This document shows, piece after piece, positions 14,031 through 28,608 of a stretch of 64,000 nucleotides of DNA. A program made the position numbers and the translations under genes. Positions within the stretch are counted from its first letter, which is position 1. The number at the start of each line of letters is the position of its first letter. The notes under the pieces are model-generated. The model did not search any database. It saw only the letters and a list, made by a program, of their open reading frames with translations, and was not told where the DNA came from. Location: the NCBI GenBank assembly GCA_013400975.1, contig WBMZ01000162.1:124001-188000 (forward strand). Direction: 5' to 3'. The stretch comes from Atrichornis clamosus. Its lineage: Eukaryota; Chordata; Aves; Passeriformes; Menuridae.

Positions 14031-14056
14031 ATATATATATACACATACATACATAT
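14031..14056. repeat. TA/CATA microsatellite
   Basis: A run of five AT dinucleotides passes into ACACATACATACATA. It is a simple-sequence repeat with no gene context. Confidence 0.8.
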
Positions 14057-17000
14057 TTTAGAAAACAACTTTAAACTGGGGAAATGCCAACTGTCATTAA
14101 ATTTAGTATACCAGAGTCATGAAAGGATGTAGGAAAATGGAATATGCCTAATCTGGGTGCTAATTAGACTCCCATTTTCTTAGTTATTGCCCAGACTTTC
14201 TCAGTCATTTTCAAAGTCCTGTGACCTTTAGACATCTCTCTTTGGACATGACCAGAATACTCCTCCCTCAACATACTAGTGCTATGCAGCTACACTATTG
14301 TGTCTCTGATGAGAACATGCACATATTCGTACACAATTCCACCTTCAGAACTTAAATCAGTTGATGTCTTCAGAGTGTAGCTATGAAGAGTGCAACTTCT
14401 TTGCTCTGGAAGAAGCCAGACTTCTCACTTGCTGCTAATGTATCTGTTCATCTCTTGGTCAATCCAGCTTCTGAGGTTGGGCTGGTCTCGAGTTCATTTC
14501 CCCTCTCCAGCTGAAAACACCTGAACCTTCTTCACATATGAGGCTGTATTTGGTGAATGCTGCGTGGCTCTCCTGTGCATGCTCCTTATGATTATCCCTT
14601 GTTTCTGGGCTGAGGAGGAGGAGGAAAGGAAAGAAAATATTTAAGCCTGGTTTCTAGGGCCACCATACAAGATGGCTGATTTGCTGGGGGTTCAGCTGGG
14701 AATTTCAGCACTTTAAATAAGAATATTTAGAAACTCACTCTTGTGCTTTGGGAAGCTGTGAATTCAGCTTTAAAAAAGCCCAAAAGAGACAAGCACCTCT
14801 TTCCAGCAGGAACATCAGCACATCTGATCCTGAGGGGCAATAGAGACACTACCACCACAGCACCTCTTGCTAGGTTAGATGTCCTCTCTGCATGGCTCCT
14901 GTGCACTGTACAGGCAGCCAACAACCCTCCTGCAGGAGTGTGGATACCACTAGGCAGCCTGCTTTAGCAGTCAGCAAGGGAAATCTCAGAGCTGTTATGC
15001 TAAATGTCTTTCAAAGAGACAGCTTTTACTGGTGACATGCTTTTACTGCTTTCCTTACTATTGTAAGGGAGAAGCTTACATTTCCCTACCAACTATCAGA
15101 TAGCTGATAATGGAAATAGTGTAGACGAGGTACAGTGAGGTTTAGAGACATCTGACGAAGACCATAGGATACTATAATTATCTTTCTCTTTGCACAGTAC
15201 TTTTCTGTACCAAACAAGAACACTAAAGTAAGGCAGAGGAACCTTGCTCAGCTCCAGGTAGGATTCCATCCCATGCTTCACTGGAGAGCTCAGAACAATA
15301 GCAGCATCATTTCACACCCTACCACAGCACTGCTTTTCATTAAAACTCTGTACAGATGTGACTGCATTCAATTTTTTTATTTTCATCTTTTCTACTACCT
15401 TTTAACTACTCTAAATTACAGTGTCATTACTCTTATTGTTGTTCAATTGCCTTGCACCATTTTCCTACTTCTTTTCTTGGGCTGGGAGGAGGGATAGGAG
15501 CATTTAAAACCAGGCACACTGGAGAATTTCCACATTGCTTAGTACTTCATGTGAATTGCTGCATGGAGGAAGCCGTATGCAGCACAAATCATTACTAAAG
15601 ATTAAACTAGTCCATGAATTCTTAAATGCTTAAATGTCTAGTAAATGATTGTTTGCCTCTGTATTGATGTTAAGTGCTCTAGTAACAAAAAATTTACATA
15701 CTGTCAAAGAACTTTCAGGCTAACTTAGTTTTACAATGTCACTTTTACTGTTTTTGTTCTGCTTCATAGATTACATTTAAGGTACTCAATGCTAATAAAA
15801 TTGTATCCCATTAGGAAAAAACAAACAAACAACCTGACCAAAAAAAAATCAAACCATGAACCAGTCTAGTAAAATAATATAATCTGCCAACAGTACCTTG
15901 TGTAATCACCTGAGATCTTTAAACAGCACAGCAGTTTGAGTTGGAGATGTTGCTCTGTTCCAATTTTCCCCTTTTGTACACTGATCTTGGTTTGAAGGAA
16001 GCAGGCTGGGAAAGAGGAACTTGTCCTCAGCAACAGAGGGCCACTCTGCAGTGTTTCTTACACCCAAAAGGGTCTGGACACCACAGTACCTCTGCAACAC
16101 CCTTGGATTGAAGCCAAAATGGATGCTTCACACAAAGATCTTGTGAGCTTCCCAATAAGACAAGTCCCTTGACAAATATTCATGTTCTCAAGAGTTCAGC
16201 CTTTTTAGCTCACTGACTGACAGGACTATCCTCTAACTGAGTGCCAGGAGGGTGCATAAGAAATAGGTCAGATGGCTCACTCTCTGGAGATGCCTACTCC
16301 TCCACTGGGTGTAAGGGCAGGTGATTCTGTCAAAGGCAGGGATTTCCTGTCCCTTTCTGCAAATGAACCCTCTTATTCCTCCAGTCTCAGTTACCAGCGC
16401 AGGAGTGTGCTGCCATCAGTGCAACCCTATCTGTGCAAATGCCAAACATGTCCGAGCTGAACAGCAGAGTGAGGCCTGAGTGACAACCAGGTCTACCTTT
16501 CTGTGCCCTGGTTACCCCAGAAAAGAAACTTGGGTACCTATCCTAGGCAGAAGTTGCAGTGTGGTGCAACTGTGCCTGTAATCTCTCCAGGTCCCATCTC
16601 TAGATGACTGGATGGCTTCCAAGTGCCCCTTGCATGGCATTTCCTGATCTGCATGCCAGCTGCTGGGAAACGCATTCCTAAAGGTAGCTCATGTTAGCGA
16701 ATGGCACTGCAGAACCTGGAAACAGGGATGCTCAAACATACAACCTGAGATGATCCGGCTCTTCGTTTATGTCCTTATTTCAGTGGGAATGTTTAATCAT
16801 TTCTAAATATAAGAAACATTTGTGCCTTTACCAAAGAGGACAGAAAATGGATTCCAATACCTCTAGCTTACATGTAAGTGTCAGGTGTCTATTAAAACTA
16901 CCTACCTGCCTAAAGGAATGTAACTGTATTATATACACCTGCAATGCAGGGAGGAAGGTGTCTTTGGAAATATCCTATTGGAGCATGGTAATTTTAAAAT

Positions 17001-18079
17001 ATGGAGAAAAATGAATCCATGATGTTTTCTCATTGAATTCTTTAGGGACAGGTGTTAACTCGTTTCTGAGGTTTTAGCCAGATACATTTTATTAGCCTGT
17101 GCCAGTCTCAAAGATATTGTTGCAGGCTTTTTAAAAATATCAATTATACTGCCATTTTCCTGTAAGGTTCCTGCAGAGGCAATATTTTGTGATGAACACG
17201 GTAGAATGGCTAATGTAGATAATATTCTGAATAATATTCATTCTCTTATGTTGTGTATAAAATCCACTGAAGGATGAGCATGGATATAGCTCAGAAACCA
17301 TCATTGCATCAAGATAATACTCTGAGGTATATACCACAGGGAAATGGCTAATGTGTGTCAGAATTTGTGATCATTTTAGATGTAGCCTGATGCTTAAGGA
17401 ATAAATCAGTATAATTTCCCTGATTTGTCCTCACTAGAGCTTTGCTGATGTACAGCACTCAAGCATTAGATCCACAGTATAGTAAAATAATATAATTATT
17501 GCTATTTATGTGCCTAAATAGTTTTGCATGCAGAGTTTGCCAACCCAGTTGGAAATTCAATGATACCATGTATTCATGACTACAGTTTGCTTTCTCCAGG
17601 TTCTGCTAGTTTTTACAAGCCTAGGGCTTATATAGGAGTTGGCTGGCACAAGTATAAGCATGGATGTATTGTTAGCAAAAGATCTACAGCCCAAAATTCC
17701 GAAGTTTGGAAGATAGAATCAATTTTGTTTGTTTATTTGTGTTTTTTTGCATTTTTGAATGTGTTTTTTGATCCCTAGGGCAACTGAACAGTAGGTGGTG
17801 TTGATCCAACCCCTTCCTCAGGTTAAAAGGTTGAGACCACTTGTATTCAGCGGTGAGGTTGTAACCAACACTCAACATGTGGTGAATTAGAAAGTAAAAG
17901 CTGCCCTAAAAAATCTACACTGTGAGGGGTTTGGCACTGATAAGCTACAGAAAAAATTCAGAAAAACATATTTTCTTCATTCTGGACTTGGACGTCCAGT
18001 GGTTTGATGGTACCCCCCACAACAAGGATCTGGCCCCAGTATAGAGCAGAGGACTCAGAAATATAGAGACCTCAGATCA

Positions 18080-18200
18080 TCTAGGGAGCCCTGGGAGCCC
18101 ACGTTGTCAAATGGGGAACTCAGGAAGAGACTGAGCAGACTGCTCGCAGGTGGTCTGGCTGCTCCTGTGCCCTGGCAGCTCACACACTTGTATGGCCTGG
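18080..18200. repeat. Possible ancient MIR/L2-like relic
   Basis: GTCAAATGGGGAACTCAGGA and the following AGAGACTGAGCAGACTGCTC resemble the 'cagatggggaaactgaggcacagag' signature shared by old MIR SINE and L2 LINE tails of amniotes. The match is short, gapped and judged from memory, so this is tentative. The overlapping 132-codon plus-strand frame (18104-18502) has no recognisable domain and ends in a lysine-rich run encoded by a poly-A tract. Confidence 0.25.
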
Positions 18201-21200
18201 AGAAGGGAGGCAGGCCAGCAGGGAGGAGGCAGCCCAGAGGGCAGCCTACCATTCTCCTTGCTGAAGTACTGGTGAAATTCCAGCAGAAAACTTCCACCAG
18301 GAAATTTTTGCTGCTTTACACATGTAAAAGCAAAGTTCACTTTGGCTCCATGAGATTTAAAGTGTCTATGTTGGACCATGAATTTAAAAAAAAAAAACAG
18401 AAGGAAAGAGAAAAGATTAAGAAATCAGAAACGGTACTTGTCTGTATGCCAGTAAAGAGGCAACTAATGAGAAGGGCTTGTAAAGGCAGTTTGTCCAGTT
18501 AACAAATAATATGAAATGTCAACTCTGAATCAGACTGTACTTACGGAGTTTAGCAACCCTTCTAAGAACATATGATACTGCTTCCCACTGCTCTATATAT
18601 TTCCAGGTACTGGCTGAATAAGACCCTGTCTTCACAGCATCTTTGCTGTGCAAGCAAACAAAAAGGACTGATAGAAATGTATTGTTTTGACAAAAGTTGT
18701 AGCTGAGTCCTACTTCCTTCATGCAGTTAGGCTGATTCCTCACAAAGCTCTTTGTCTTACTTCCTGCCTATTTCAGAGAGATGGATCTGAGCTTCACCAA
18801 AAGTAAGACACATACAGTACACTGAGGAAATAATGAGATGAGCATTCTGTATAATTGCTGTTATTAACCCACTTCCTTTGTCTTGCGTGAGAACTATGTT
18901 CTACCCTGTTGAAAATAATAAAGTGTAAAGAATAGCAGAACACTTTAGAAGAACCTCAAAAAGCTTTCACTTGGTCAAAATCCTTTTTTTTTTAAATCCT
19001 CTCTATTGCACTTTTTGCAACCTGTTTAAATGTACAATACATCTTTTCAAGGACATTATAAACACTTAGGACCCACTTTGGGATTTTGTTGATTTTAACC
19101 TGTTTTTCCTTTTATTAAAAAAGATATTTTTCTTGGGTTTGCAGTTATTTCACAAATTAAGATGCACATTAATGTTTAAGCCTGTTGTAAAGAGATCCCC
19201 ATTTCTATTTCCATGTATCTTTTTACAAGAAAAGCCATTTCTTGGCTGTTATTGAAGCCACAATATTCAATAAAAGATTTAAACATCTTCAGTGTCTCCA
19301 GGTTTAAACAGTTTCTGAAAGTTTCTAAACTTGTGTGATAAAAATTGTTTTTCTGTCCTGTGTTTGCAATGAATTCTATAAGGAATTAACTTGGAAATTG
19401 CATCTCTAGAAGAAATATCCAAATTCCACGTATTCCAGGTCTATATTTCCTTTGACATTTTGTCAAATATTACATTATTTTCAATTTCTTTTGGTAGAAT
19501 CCAGTAGAACTCTGTGTGCAGTATGTGCTCTGTTCTTGGGAGAATCCATGGTGCACATCTACCCCTCTTTCTGGAAAGAATGGCCACCATGGGTCCACTC
19601 TTCTTTCTTCTGTGCTTCTAATGTCTTTAGTTGTGAAAACCAAGCACTGAATTGTTGACAGTATTTGCTGTCTAATATACACTTGCTTTCAGAAGCAATG
19701 AAAAACTCTCAATTTTTTTTTCATAAGGGAATTTTTGACAAGTCAGCAAAAGAATTCTGCCAATAGGTTCCCGTTTTGCAGGACTAGAGATTACATAAAC
19801 TCTAGTGTTAGCAAAGTTACATAGCTGTCTACTCAAACTCATCTACAAAAAGTAATACATCCTCCTCTAGTGGAAACATGTAACTCTTATCCCCAGCAAC
19901 CTCAGACTCATCTAGATTAACTACAAATTTGATTCAGGCTTTTTCCTGTTGTCAGAACAACATTTTTTCCCAGTATTTTATTTGATGTTTTCTGGTTCTG
20001 CTCTCCAGGTGAAAATTCCTCTTCCTTCTGCCACTCCTAGTTCTGGAACACGAACCTCTTCACAAAAAGCATTATGAAATCTACAAAAAAAAAAATTCCA
20101 AACATAAAAATCACACAGGCTGCAAATTAATAATCACTGCTATTTTTGCACTGAGAGCACAAAACAGAGAAGGCTGCAGGGTTTAAAGGTATAATAATCT
20201 AAGAAGGAACAACTAAAGAAAATAGAGTTATTCTTCATCACAAGCCAGATATTGGTCAGCTCTCAGGAGCTCTGGATGATGCTACTCTTTCAGATCACCT
20301 AATATTTTACCTGACAACTTTGTGGGTATAAGACGATCCCTACACTGTATTCTCTTGGATAAGGCTTTGCTTATGCCACCCAGGGTTTTGCAGATAATTG
20401 TGAGTACAACACTCTACATAGTCATACATAGTCACACACAGTTCCAGACCTTTAAACTGAGCTCTTGGTTGGAAGTTCCAATTTCCACAGATCCTAAAAC
20501 CGGTGCCTTGTAGGTAGCAGCAGCTATTTGCATATTCTCACCATCACCCTTAGGTTGTGTTCACATTCAGGATCCAAATTAATCTGTTTAATGGACCTAG
20601 ATATTAGAAACACAACATCTTAATGGCAGTCATTTTACCCTGAAACTACTAGAAAGCTGTAAATGCCTCAAGTAGTTCCTTCTCTTCACTATGTCTGAGA
20701 TTTCTCCAGCATTTAAGCTACAGAAAGCAACCATGCCTTTTCTTTATGCTGTTTAAATACATTCATATTCTGTCCCCCTGCCCTGAAGTTTGCTTCTGTG
20801 TGCATTGCTCCCAAGTTATTGACTTCCCACAGAAAATTAAGGAGAAGCTGTCCCTGGCAGTGGGCCACTAAGTTCGGGCACCAAACGTAGGAATGCAGCC
20901 TTCCTGGTGTCCCTGCAGGGTCTTTAAAGAGGTGTAGAAATCTGAGGAGGACAGCACAAGAGTCTGTATGTTAGTTCTGCTCTGGAGCACTCTCTAGAAA
21001 TGTCAGAAACTTTGTATTACCTTTTCAAGGAGTTTACTGAAACCACCTGAATTACCTAACTTGCGTGAAAATACCTTTCCAGATTGCCATAAAACTACCA
21101 CTTGGTAGAGCCTAATTTTTATTCAGAACACATCAGGATGAATGGACTTTAGAAGAGAGATGCAAAATTTCAGAGTCTCTGATTCTACAACGCACAACCC

Positions 21201-24200
21201 TGTAGGAGCTTTGAAGCTGACTATTGTGAAATTAGCAACCTACCCAAGCTCTCCTTTCCAACCACCTCAAACACCACCACCCTCACAATTTCAGTATGCT
21301 CACCATAAAGTTGCTTTTTTATCAAGAATTCTCAGCAGTCACACCATCACAAAGGTATTTTTCGTTTAGAAAACCCTATGAGTCAGTGGTTTATCTGAAT
21401 TTCCAGGTCACAAACCAAAAATGTAAATGGTCTTAGTGTAATTCAGATCAAGGAAGGAAGGAAGATCTGAATCTTCAATCAGTTCTGGGTGAAATGCATC
21501 ATATTAGTGGAGTATCGGGCAAGATCAGATCTGGTTCAGCACTCAGTACCAGTTAGAAAAGATATTTTTACTTCCTAGTCTACTGACACTGAGAAAACAC
21601 TGGGAAAAAATCTGCCTTGCTTCTTTAGCCAAGCCATGGGAAGCTATTGGTCCAAGTGCTGTGCCAAATGGGTAAGTGAGAAGCAAAAGTCAAAAGAACA
21701 GCATGGAGAGGATAAGAAGAAGGACACACAGAGGCAAAGCAAATGAGGGAATGAAACATGTGGGAAGCAGTAGGACGCTTCATAGAATTGAGCTGGGAAA
21801 AATTAAGAGGCAGAGAATGATAAGAGAATATAGAAGCTAGAAGTATGGGAGGACATGGGGACGGTACCTGGATGGTCATAAAAGTACCTCCTGCAAGGGC
21901 AGAACCTGAACAAAATCCATAATTTACGGCTGAGAAAAGAGAAATGCTGTAGTCAAAGGGCAGTATTCGTTGTTCCTGTCCTTGTAGTCAAACTGAGAAG
22001 CTGATCATCAAAGCACAGATAATTTTGCAGGCCAGATGACTTAAAGACGCCCAAATCATCAAGAGAGATTTACAACAGAAGCCAATCTCAATTTTTACAC
22101 ATGCTTTGCAATGAAACCTTGGGGACTAGTAGTGGCCTCTCCCATACCCCAGCTGCACAGCTGTGTACACATCAGTTCATCACCCACTCTGTAAACACTT
22201 GTTCATTTTACTGGGAAAACTGAGCTGTTCCCCTTTTCTTGCTAATTTGGCCTGTGGTTGATGCTTGTTAGATTTTTTTTTTTACAATGCTTTAATTTAG
22301 CTCTTTCTCAGCCAACATTTTGTCATAAGTTAAAATCATTTTAAAGTTATTTGTGGTTGAATGAACAACATAAATACTGCAAAATCCTCTCTTGTTTAGG
22401 ATATTTAAAGGGCTGTAATGATCTTGAGACTGAGATGGTTTTTCCAGCCTGAAAAATGAATAAAAATGTGTCATTAGGAGCAAGATGCAGATGTAATGAG
22501 ATTTTTTCATCACTTTTTGAGTCATTTTCATATGTGTCTGTTATGTGGGAGCTCCAGAAGCTGAGAAACAGCCCAGAACAAAACTTCCTCTTCATTATCA
22601 CTAGGCTGTGAAGAAGAGTAGGAAGCTTTAGGAAATGCAAACCTTAATATTATTTCAAGTATGTATTTCATGAAATAGATTGAGTAGGAGCGATAAAAAG
22701 TTCCTACAGAGAATACTAGATGTATGAGTGTAACAGGAGAAATAATTTCTGCAGCTCTGTCTAGCCTACTGTTTATGTAGTCTTGTAAATTAATTTGGTA
22801 TATTGCCAACTAATTCTACTTAACACTCACCTTGGAAAATTATGATGCAGCCACTTCATAAAGCCATGTGTTTAAATTTTATGGCTTTGGATGCACGTGA
22901 TGGGTAGGAGAAGCTCGCACAGAGTCTTGCTCCAAAGCACAGGCTTAATTAAATCCAAGGACCCAGATCCCAGCACAGTCAGCAGGCCCACAATCACAGA
23001 TGTAATTAAGCACTTTGCGGAACTGGGACCCAGCTAGCGTTTTCTTATTCAAGCTCCTCATGACCTTTCTTACACAAAAAGTCTACAATAATGGACATGT
23101 ACAGCATGGGAAATTGGGAAGACTGAAGTAACCATGATTCTTCTTGTCACATCTAGAGGTCAAAATCTTTCTGGGTGAATCCTCTCAATGAGTTATCAGT
23201 GGATTTCTGCATCATATACATGGTGAAATATAGGGTAAAAAAAAAATCAAATAATTTCTGCACATTTTGTTTCCTGTAATACACAAATGTGGAATTTGGT
23301 CTCATAGAATATTTGATATGGTAATTGTTACATTTACAGGAAAAGGTTCATTTTGGGCTCAAAGTATTGAATAGTGAGAGAATTACAATTTTTCTGGTAT
23401 TGCATCTCTCCTATTGCCTCCACACTGAAGGGTTTCAGGTGAATGATATGATGCTACTTTAGCCAAAGTACACATTTTCCTTCACTGTTGAGAAGATGTT
23501 CCTCAACTTAAAGAGAATTGATGTTTTCACTTCTTGGTCTGTGTATGAAAGACTTGAAAGAGAAGCAATCTAAGGCTTTCCTGAGAACAAAATAAATCAT
23601 TTTATCTCCTGAAGTGTGAGGATTCCTGAGGACAGTTTCCAGATTAGCCATTAGGCACAGGCACACAGAAAGCAACACAGTGGGCACTGTTTGACATCCC
23701 TGTGACTTCTAATCTTCGTTTAAGTGCTCAGTGTATTAGTACAAGGGATGATTTTCTTAGTATTTACACACACACAAAGAATGCCCTGACCACTGACAAC
23801 CTGGCATGTCAATATTTACAGTTCTGCCAGGGGACTTCTTGAAAATATCTCTTCTTGTGACCTGACAGCCTGGAAACCCTGCTTCTAAGTCTGGCAACCA
23901 AATTAACTTTTGTCCGGTTAAGATTGTTTTCAACGTTGCTCTGATAGTTGTCTTACTCTTGGTTGAAAACCACTGCCTACCACAAAGCACAAGCTGACAT
24001 GATTGCTTTCTGCAGCAACACTTCGGTCACTTGCAAAATGGACCCATGCCACAGGGCAGGGTTGCTCATTCATCCCCAGCAACACTGGGCACTTTCCTAT
24101 TGAACGATTTTGGCTTAGTGTCCTATAAAACAGACAAAGAACGTAAAATCCATCAGAGAGCCCAGGATGTTCTTATGTTATGTTGCCCAGTGCCACTCTG

Positions 24201-24930
24201 AACCCAGCACAGGATGACAAGAGAGCCTCATCTCCACCCCCAGCTGCCCCCAGCTCTTCCTGCCTGCATGCTGAGGGAGAGAAAGCAGAGCCAAAATGGA
24301 GCCCACTCCCTTTTGAGGTGAGGCTCTGTAGAAAGTTGCACCAGTGGCAAAAGGGATCTATTCCTCAGGTTTCAGCAGGACTTCATCTTGTTAAGGGAAA
24401 AATTTGACTCAGTTCCTCTGCAACAGACCTGACATGACATCTGCGGAGACTAGGTCAAAGATCTCTGCAGAGGTTATTAAGTTTTGAAGATATTCTGGAA
24501 TCTAAAATGGCTTTCCATCAGTATTTATGCAATTCTAAGGTGTGTAAGAATTTTAGTTGACTTTTAAGTCACACGTTTTTACTATGTGAATACCTGAAAA
24601 ACTCATTACAGGATGCACTTCACATTGTGTTTTACCTGCAGGTCATTCTACAGACAACTTTTTATGGCAGATCACATTGCAAAAGCAGCTGTTCCATTTC
24701 TCCAAACCATAAAGTGCACACAGAAGGTTCACGTGTTTGGATTGCATGTTTAAACTGCATTTTAAACTACCTTTCATAATGCCCTCCAGGAATCTGTACA
24801 CTCTGGTAATGATTTTACTGAGAATATATATGTTAACTTTGGTATAATCGCATGTTTTATGCATAAGGCATTTCCCCTTTTTTTTTCCCAGGAGTCAGAG
24901 AAAGGCCACAGAAAAATTTGTGCAGGTGAT
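18201..24930. other. Gene-free AT-rich DNA
   Basis: Stops are dense in every frame and no frame exceeds about 100 codons, apart from the tail of the 18104-18502 frame. I see homopolymer A runs (near 18388 and 20083) and a short 10-bp tandem unit (ACATAGTCAT) near 20416, but no exon, RNA gene or mobile element. Confidence 0.6.
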
Positions 24931-25170
24931 ACAGACTCACAGAATAACCTAGTTTGGAAGTAGCCTTTAAAAGCATCTAGTCTACTCCCTGGCTCAAAGC
25001 AGGAAAATCACTAAGTTAAATCAGGTTGCTAAGACCTTGTCCAGTAAAGTTTTGAAAACTACCAAGGGTGCAGATTTCCACAGCCTCCTTGAGTCCTTCT
25101 TCTAGTTCTTCATCACTCTCACTGTGAGGGACTTTGTTCCTGTGCCCAGCTGGAATAAACATTTCACAGT
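24931..25170 (-). mobile_element. Old truncated CR1 LINE 3' end
   Basis: Read on plus, the stretch follows the reverse complement of an avian CR1 3' end in order: ACTCACAGAATAACCTAGTT, then CATCTAGTCTACTCCC, then GCTCAAAGCAGG, CAGGTTGCTAAGACCTTGTC, then a segment corresponding to 'ccaaggatggagactccacagcctc'. A diverged part of the upstream coding end follows (CACTCTCACTGTGAGGGACTTTGTTCC). The element therefore lies on minus, with its 3' terminus at 24931. Many substitutions mark it as an old copy; no reading frame survives. Confidence 0.85.
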
Positions 25171-28144
25171 AAGGAAAACAGCACAGGTTTTACCACAGAG
25201 ATGTTAAGTCACCCACAGATTACTAATTCTGAACAGCACCAAAGTAAGACAATGTTGATTTGAAGGGAAAATGCACATTACATGGCATGAAGCACTGTTT
25301 CAGGGCACATCCTGTGGAAGGCTGAAACTGACTAAAACATTTAAGATAAAAATTAAGTTCTAAGTGATTTTAACAATCATTATATAGAACTGAATGGAAA
25401 ATACTTCGCAAGCAATATCAAGGTGATAGAGAAGAGATGGGTAAAGATTGTCACATAATTTCCTGAAAATAGCTTTCCAGTAATTTTTCTCAAGAGATAT
25501 TTTGGTCTGTCAGATCATATCACCAAAAAAGACCAAAGGCAAGAATTGATATTTTAAACTAGAGCAGCCTTAACTTCTGTTTCTTGACTCCTGAGTAGTT
25601 CTTGGAAATGAGGCATTCAGATAGAATTATGAGTGCAACATTTCAATGAACTGTGCATGTGGGAGTCATTAGGAAACAGCTCTATAAACAATCTGTATTT
25701 CCTTTATTTTAGTGTTATGGTGGTGCATTATAGAGGTATGCAGAGCAAACCTTTGCAGTGGAGTTGATGGATTATGATGCCAAGGCTTGACTTACAGGAC
25801 CATAGAAGATCCATCATGATTTATATTAATCTCTATATCTCAGAAAGGCAAACAATGAAGTTCGGTCTGTTTGTCATATCCCATCACTTGCAGTAGCAAA
25901 ACTGTCCTGAGGGAGAGAGTAGAAATCACACGGGACCTAACAACAGAAGGATGACATTAATTTCTGTCCCTCAGAAGTCTGCATTTCTACAACTCATGTT
26001 TTCTCTGGGAGATGTGAATGAAGTCAAGGTGTCCCAAAATGACCAGTGATTTTCAGTGTATTTTGTGGTAACTTCAGGCTGACAAGAAAGCCTCCACTGA
26101 AAGGGGTAGCACAGGCAGAAGGTCATTCTTCAGTATAGCAGTCTTCCATTTTCCCCTTGTAACAAAGCCTTGGACAACTACCTTGTGCTTACCCACATGC
26201 TGTGGCCTGGGCTCTAACTCCTTGCATGGCACCCAGGCAGCATGGATAAAAGCCTAGGCTGTTCTGCACTAGAAGTCAGGCTTAGGTGACTTAGGTTTGT
26301 GGTTTGTGGATCCTGGAGTTTGTGGTTAAATTTAACTTGTGCTTCACCAGAAATGGAAATACATCTCTAATGGCCTGAGTTTCAAAATCTGCACACTCCA
26401 AGACCTTTGAAAACAAGCATCCTTTAAGGGTCCCGAGGTTAGTTTCTCCATGGTATAAGTCACATTAATGGCCTGAGCAAGCCAAGAACAACTTGTTTTC
26501 CACCTGCTCTAGTATCCCCTCCTGCCTCCCCCCATGGCTCTGTGTGGCAAGTACCTACTTCTCAGTGGCCTCCTTGTGCCACACTGAAACATGCTGAATC
26601 CCTTACTGACTTGTACAGGCAACATAATGTCAATTCTTAGTTTTGCAACTTTATATTTTAACCATTGGTACACCTACAATCCTGAAATTTGCTTCAAGAT
26701 TTGGTTTTTTCCAAACGTAGATATCTTGAGTTGAAAATCTTGGTCCAAGTAAGTTTCAAATTCCCACACGTTTTACTTCTATTGTTTGCATTCACTTTGA
26801 TTGCTGGCAGTCTGAACATACTGGCAAAGTGCAGTACACACAGGTCATATCTCAGAATGAAACAAAAAATATCGAGGGAAAAAACCAAACCCCAAAATTC
26901 ATTATTTTATGATTTTGGAAAAACATATGCAACTGCAGCTGTTTGGGCTCCATAAAGAACCTTTGAGGTTTGTTTTGTTTGTTTTTAATGCCAAATACTT
27001 ACCGAGTTCTCAACTTTCTCCAAGCTATTTGTAACCAGTGCATATTACATAAAGCACATTCAGGCAGTGGCTAAAGCCTTTGCCTCAAACACTTCTGTTC
27101 AACACTAATAAAGGCTTCAGCAAAGCCCTAAGTTGCTGAAAGTAAGTGGATAAACAAAACCTATTCTGATTCACAGTGTTATTTTTCAAGTGGTAAAGGG
27201 ACAGGAAGTTTCTTACTTTTTTTCTCCATTCAAATAACTTATTCAGGGAAACTAAGGAAGATAAGGGTATTTTTGTTTGCAAATGACTATATTTGGCCAC
27301 AATTTGCACTATTTCTAAGCCAAGCAAGATAGACTGAATTCCTTCTGCGGGTTATGTTACTGTCACTGTTGTTTCTACCAGGACTAATTAAGCACATTGC
27401 AAACAATTTTTGAAGTGAAAGAGGAATCATAATGTTCCCCACTTCTCAGTATCTCCAGAGTAGAGCAGAGCACATACATGAAGTTTTTCATCTTTGTTAT
27501 AATCAGAAAAATATCGTCTGTTTATAGAGAAAAGAAAATAGATTAAAACCTTGTGGGTTTTTTGTTAAAAACTGCCTTTCAGATTATCACACATACTCTG
27601 ACATTGGCATTCCTGTATAATATCAGATGGCTTATATGACTGATGAAAGGCACCACAGTGTTGCCTTATACAAAAACCCCCAATATTCTGAGATTTTTTT
27701 TGTCTCATATCTAGAGAAATCTTCAACTAATGTAGTTCTATACCCACGCTAAATTGAGATTCATTTCATCAATTGCACTACAACATTATAGACTGTAGCA
27801 GTTAGAGGCACTCAAGGCTGGTTATGACTTGGATGTTCATAATAAGAAGCAGATGTGGAGACTGGTCAAACCCTGTCCAGCCCCACTGACTGGCCCCTGG
27901 AGAGCACGCTGGCTCCTCATACCCTCTGGTTCTTCAAAATTACAGCTCAGCAGCCACCAGTGCTAAAATAGTTTAAATCCTGGATGGTTGGTGTATGTAA
28001 AACCAGTAAAATCTTTACATCTCTTCCCTAGATCACAGGAAAATAAAACATATACCATTTATTCTCTTACTATTCATTTCTGGGGCCTAAGGACTGCACA
28101 TGATCCACAGTGTTGCATCAGACAGTGTAAAACTCCCATCCCCA
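25171..28144. other. Gene-free AT-rich DNA
   Basis: No coding exon or RNA gene is recognisable; frames are all under 90 codons. There is no clear transposon before the repeat that starts at about 28145. Confidence 0.55.
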
Positions 28145-28608
28145 GGGGAGGTACCTGGGTGTTCCCACCTGCACTTGAACACATTAACCCATTGAATTTT
28201 TGCTTCATGGGCTTCCTCTAACCCTGATAGTTCAAGACTGCGGCCATCATTTTGACCAACAGACACCTAAACTGCAACAGTCAAGTCTCATTGCTTGATC
28301 TGCAGGTGGTGATATCTTTCCACTATCTACTCTTACCCTTTCTTTACTTTTCTTTCTTTTCCTTATATGTTTCCTTAAGTGATATATTTATGCTTTTATA
28401 CTGCTTCATTTCTCTAGATGATAACCAAAATTACTGCATACCTCCTTTTGATTGCAAGCAAATTGTTCTGAAATAAACCTGCCAAATATATATATATGTA
28501 TTTGTAAAAATTGGTCATTCAGTGTCATTTCACTCTAATCCACACCAGGGGATCTATTAAGAAGAACCTCAGTTTCCCCACCTCAGGGGAGAGTTGTAAC
28601 ACTTGCCA
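28145..28608 (+). mobile_element. Diverged repeat copy A, possible LTR
   Basis: This stretch aligns in order, by eye at roughly three-quarters identity, with 31856-32300. Both begin with an identical 22-base block starting GGAGGTACCTGGGTG. They then share a drifted middle (ACCTAA-CTGCAACA-TCAAG), a CTTTCTTTTCCTTAT pyrimidine tract, CTTAAGT, TTTTATGCTTT, CAAATTGTTCTGAAATAAA, and an end ATTCAGTGTC...CACTCTAATC...GGGGATCTAT. The AATAAA signal followed by a T-rich tail suggests a retroviral LTR in plus orientation, but I cannot name a family. It contains a small (TA)n run at about 28486-28497. No retroviral gene is recognisable nearby. Confidence 0.65.

Larger units (their letters stand above)
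7061..18079. other. Gene-free DNA
   Basis: No exon, RNA gene or clear transposon was recognised. A somewhat GC-richer patch at 7400-8065 has overlapping frames on both strands (up to 130 codons on plus at 7620-8012); the opposite-strand overlap and lack of family resemblance argue against coding. A trace like a CR1 tail (TTCATAGAATCA near 8087) is too short to call. A small A-rich, CAAA-repeated run lies near 15827-15860. An 11-bp inverted repeat and a TA/CA microsatellite are listed separately. Confidence 0.6.
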
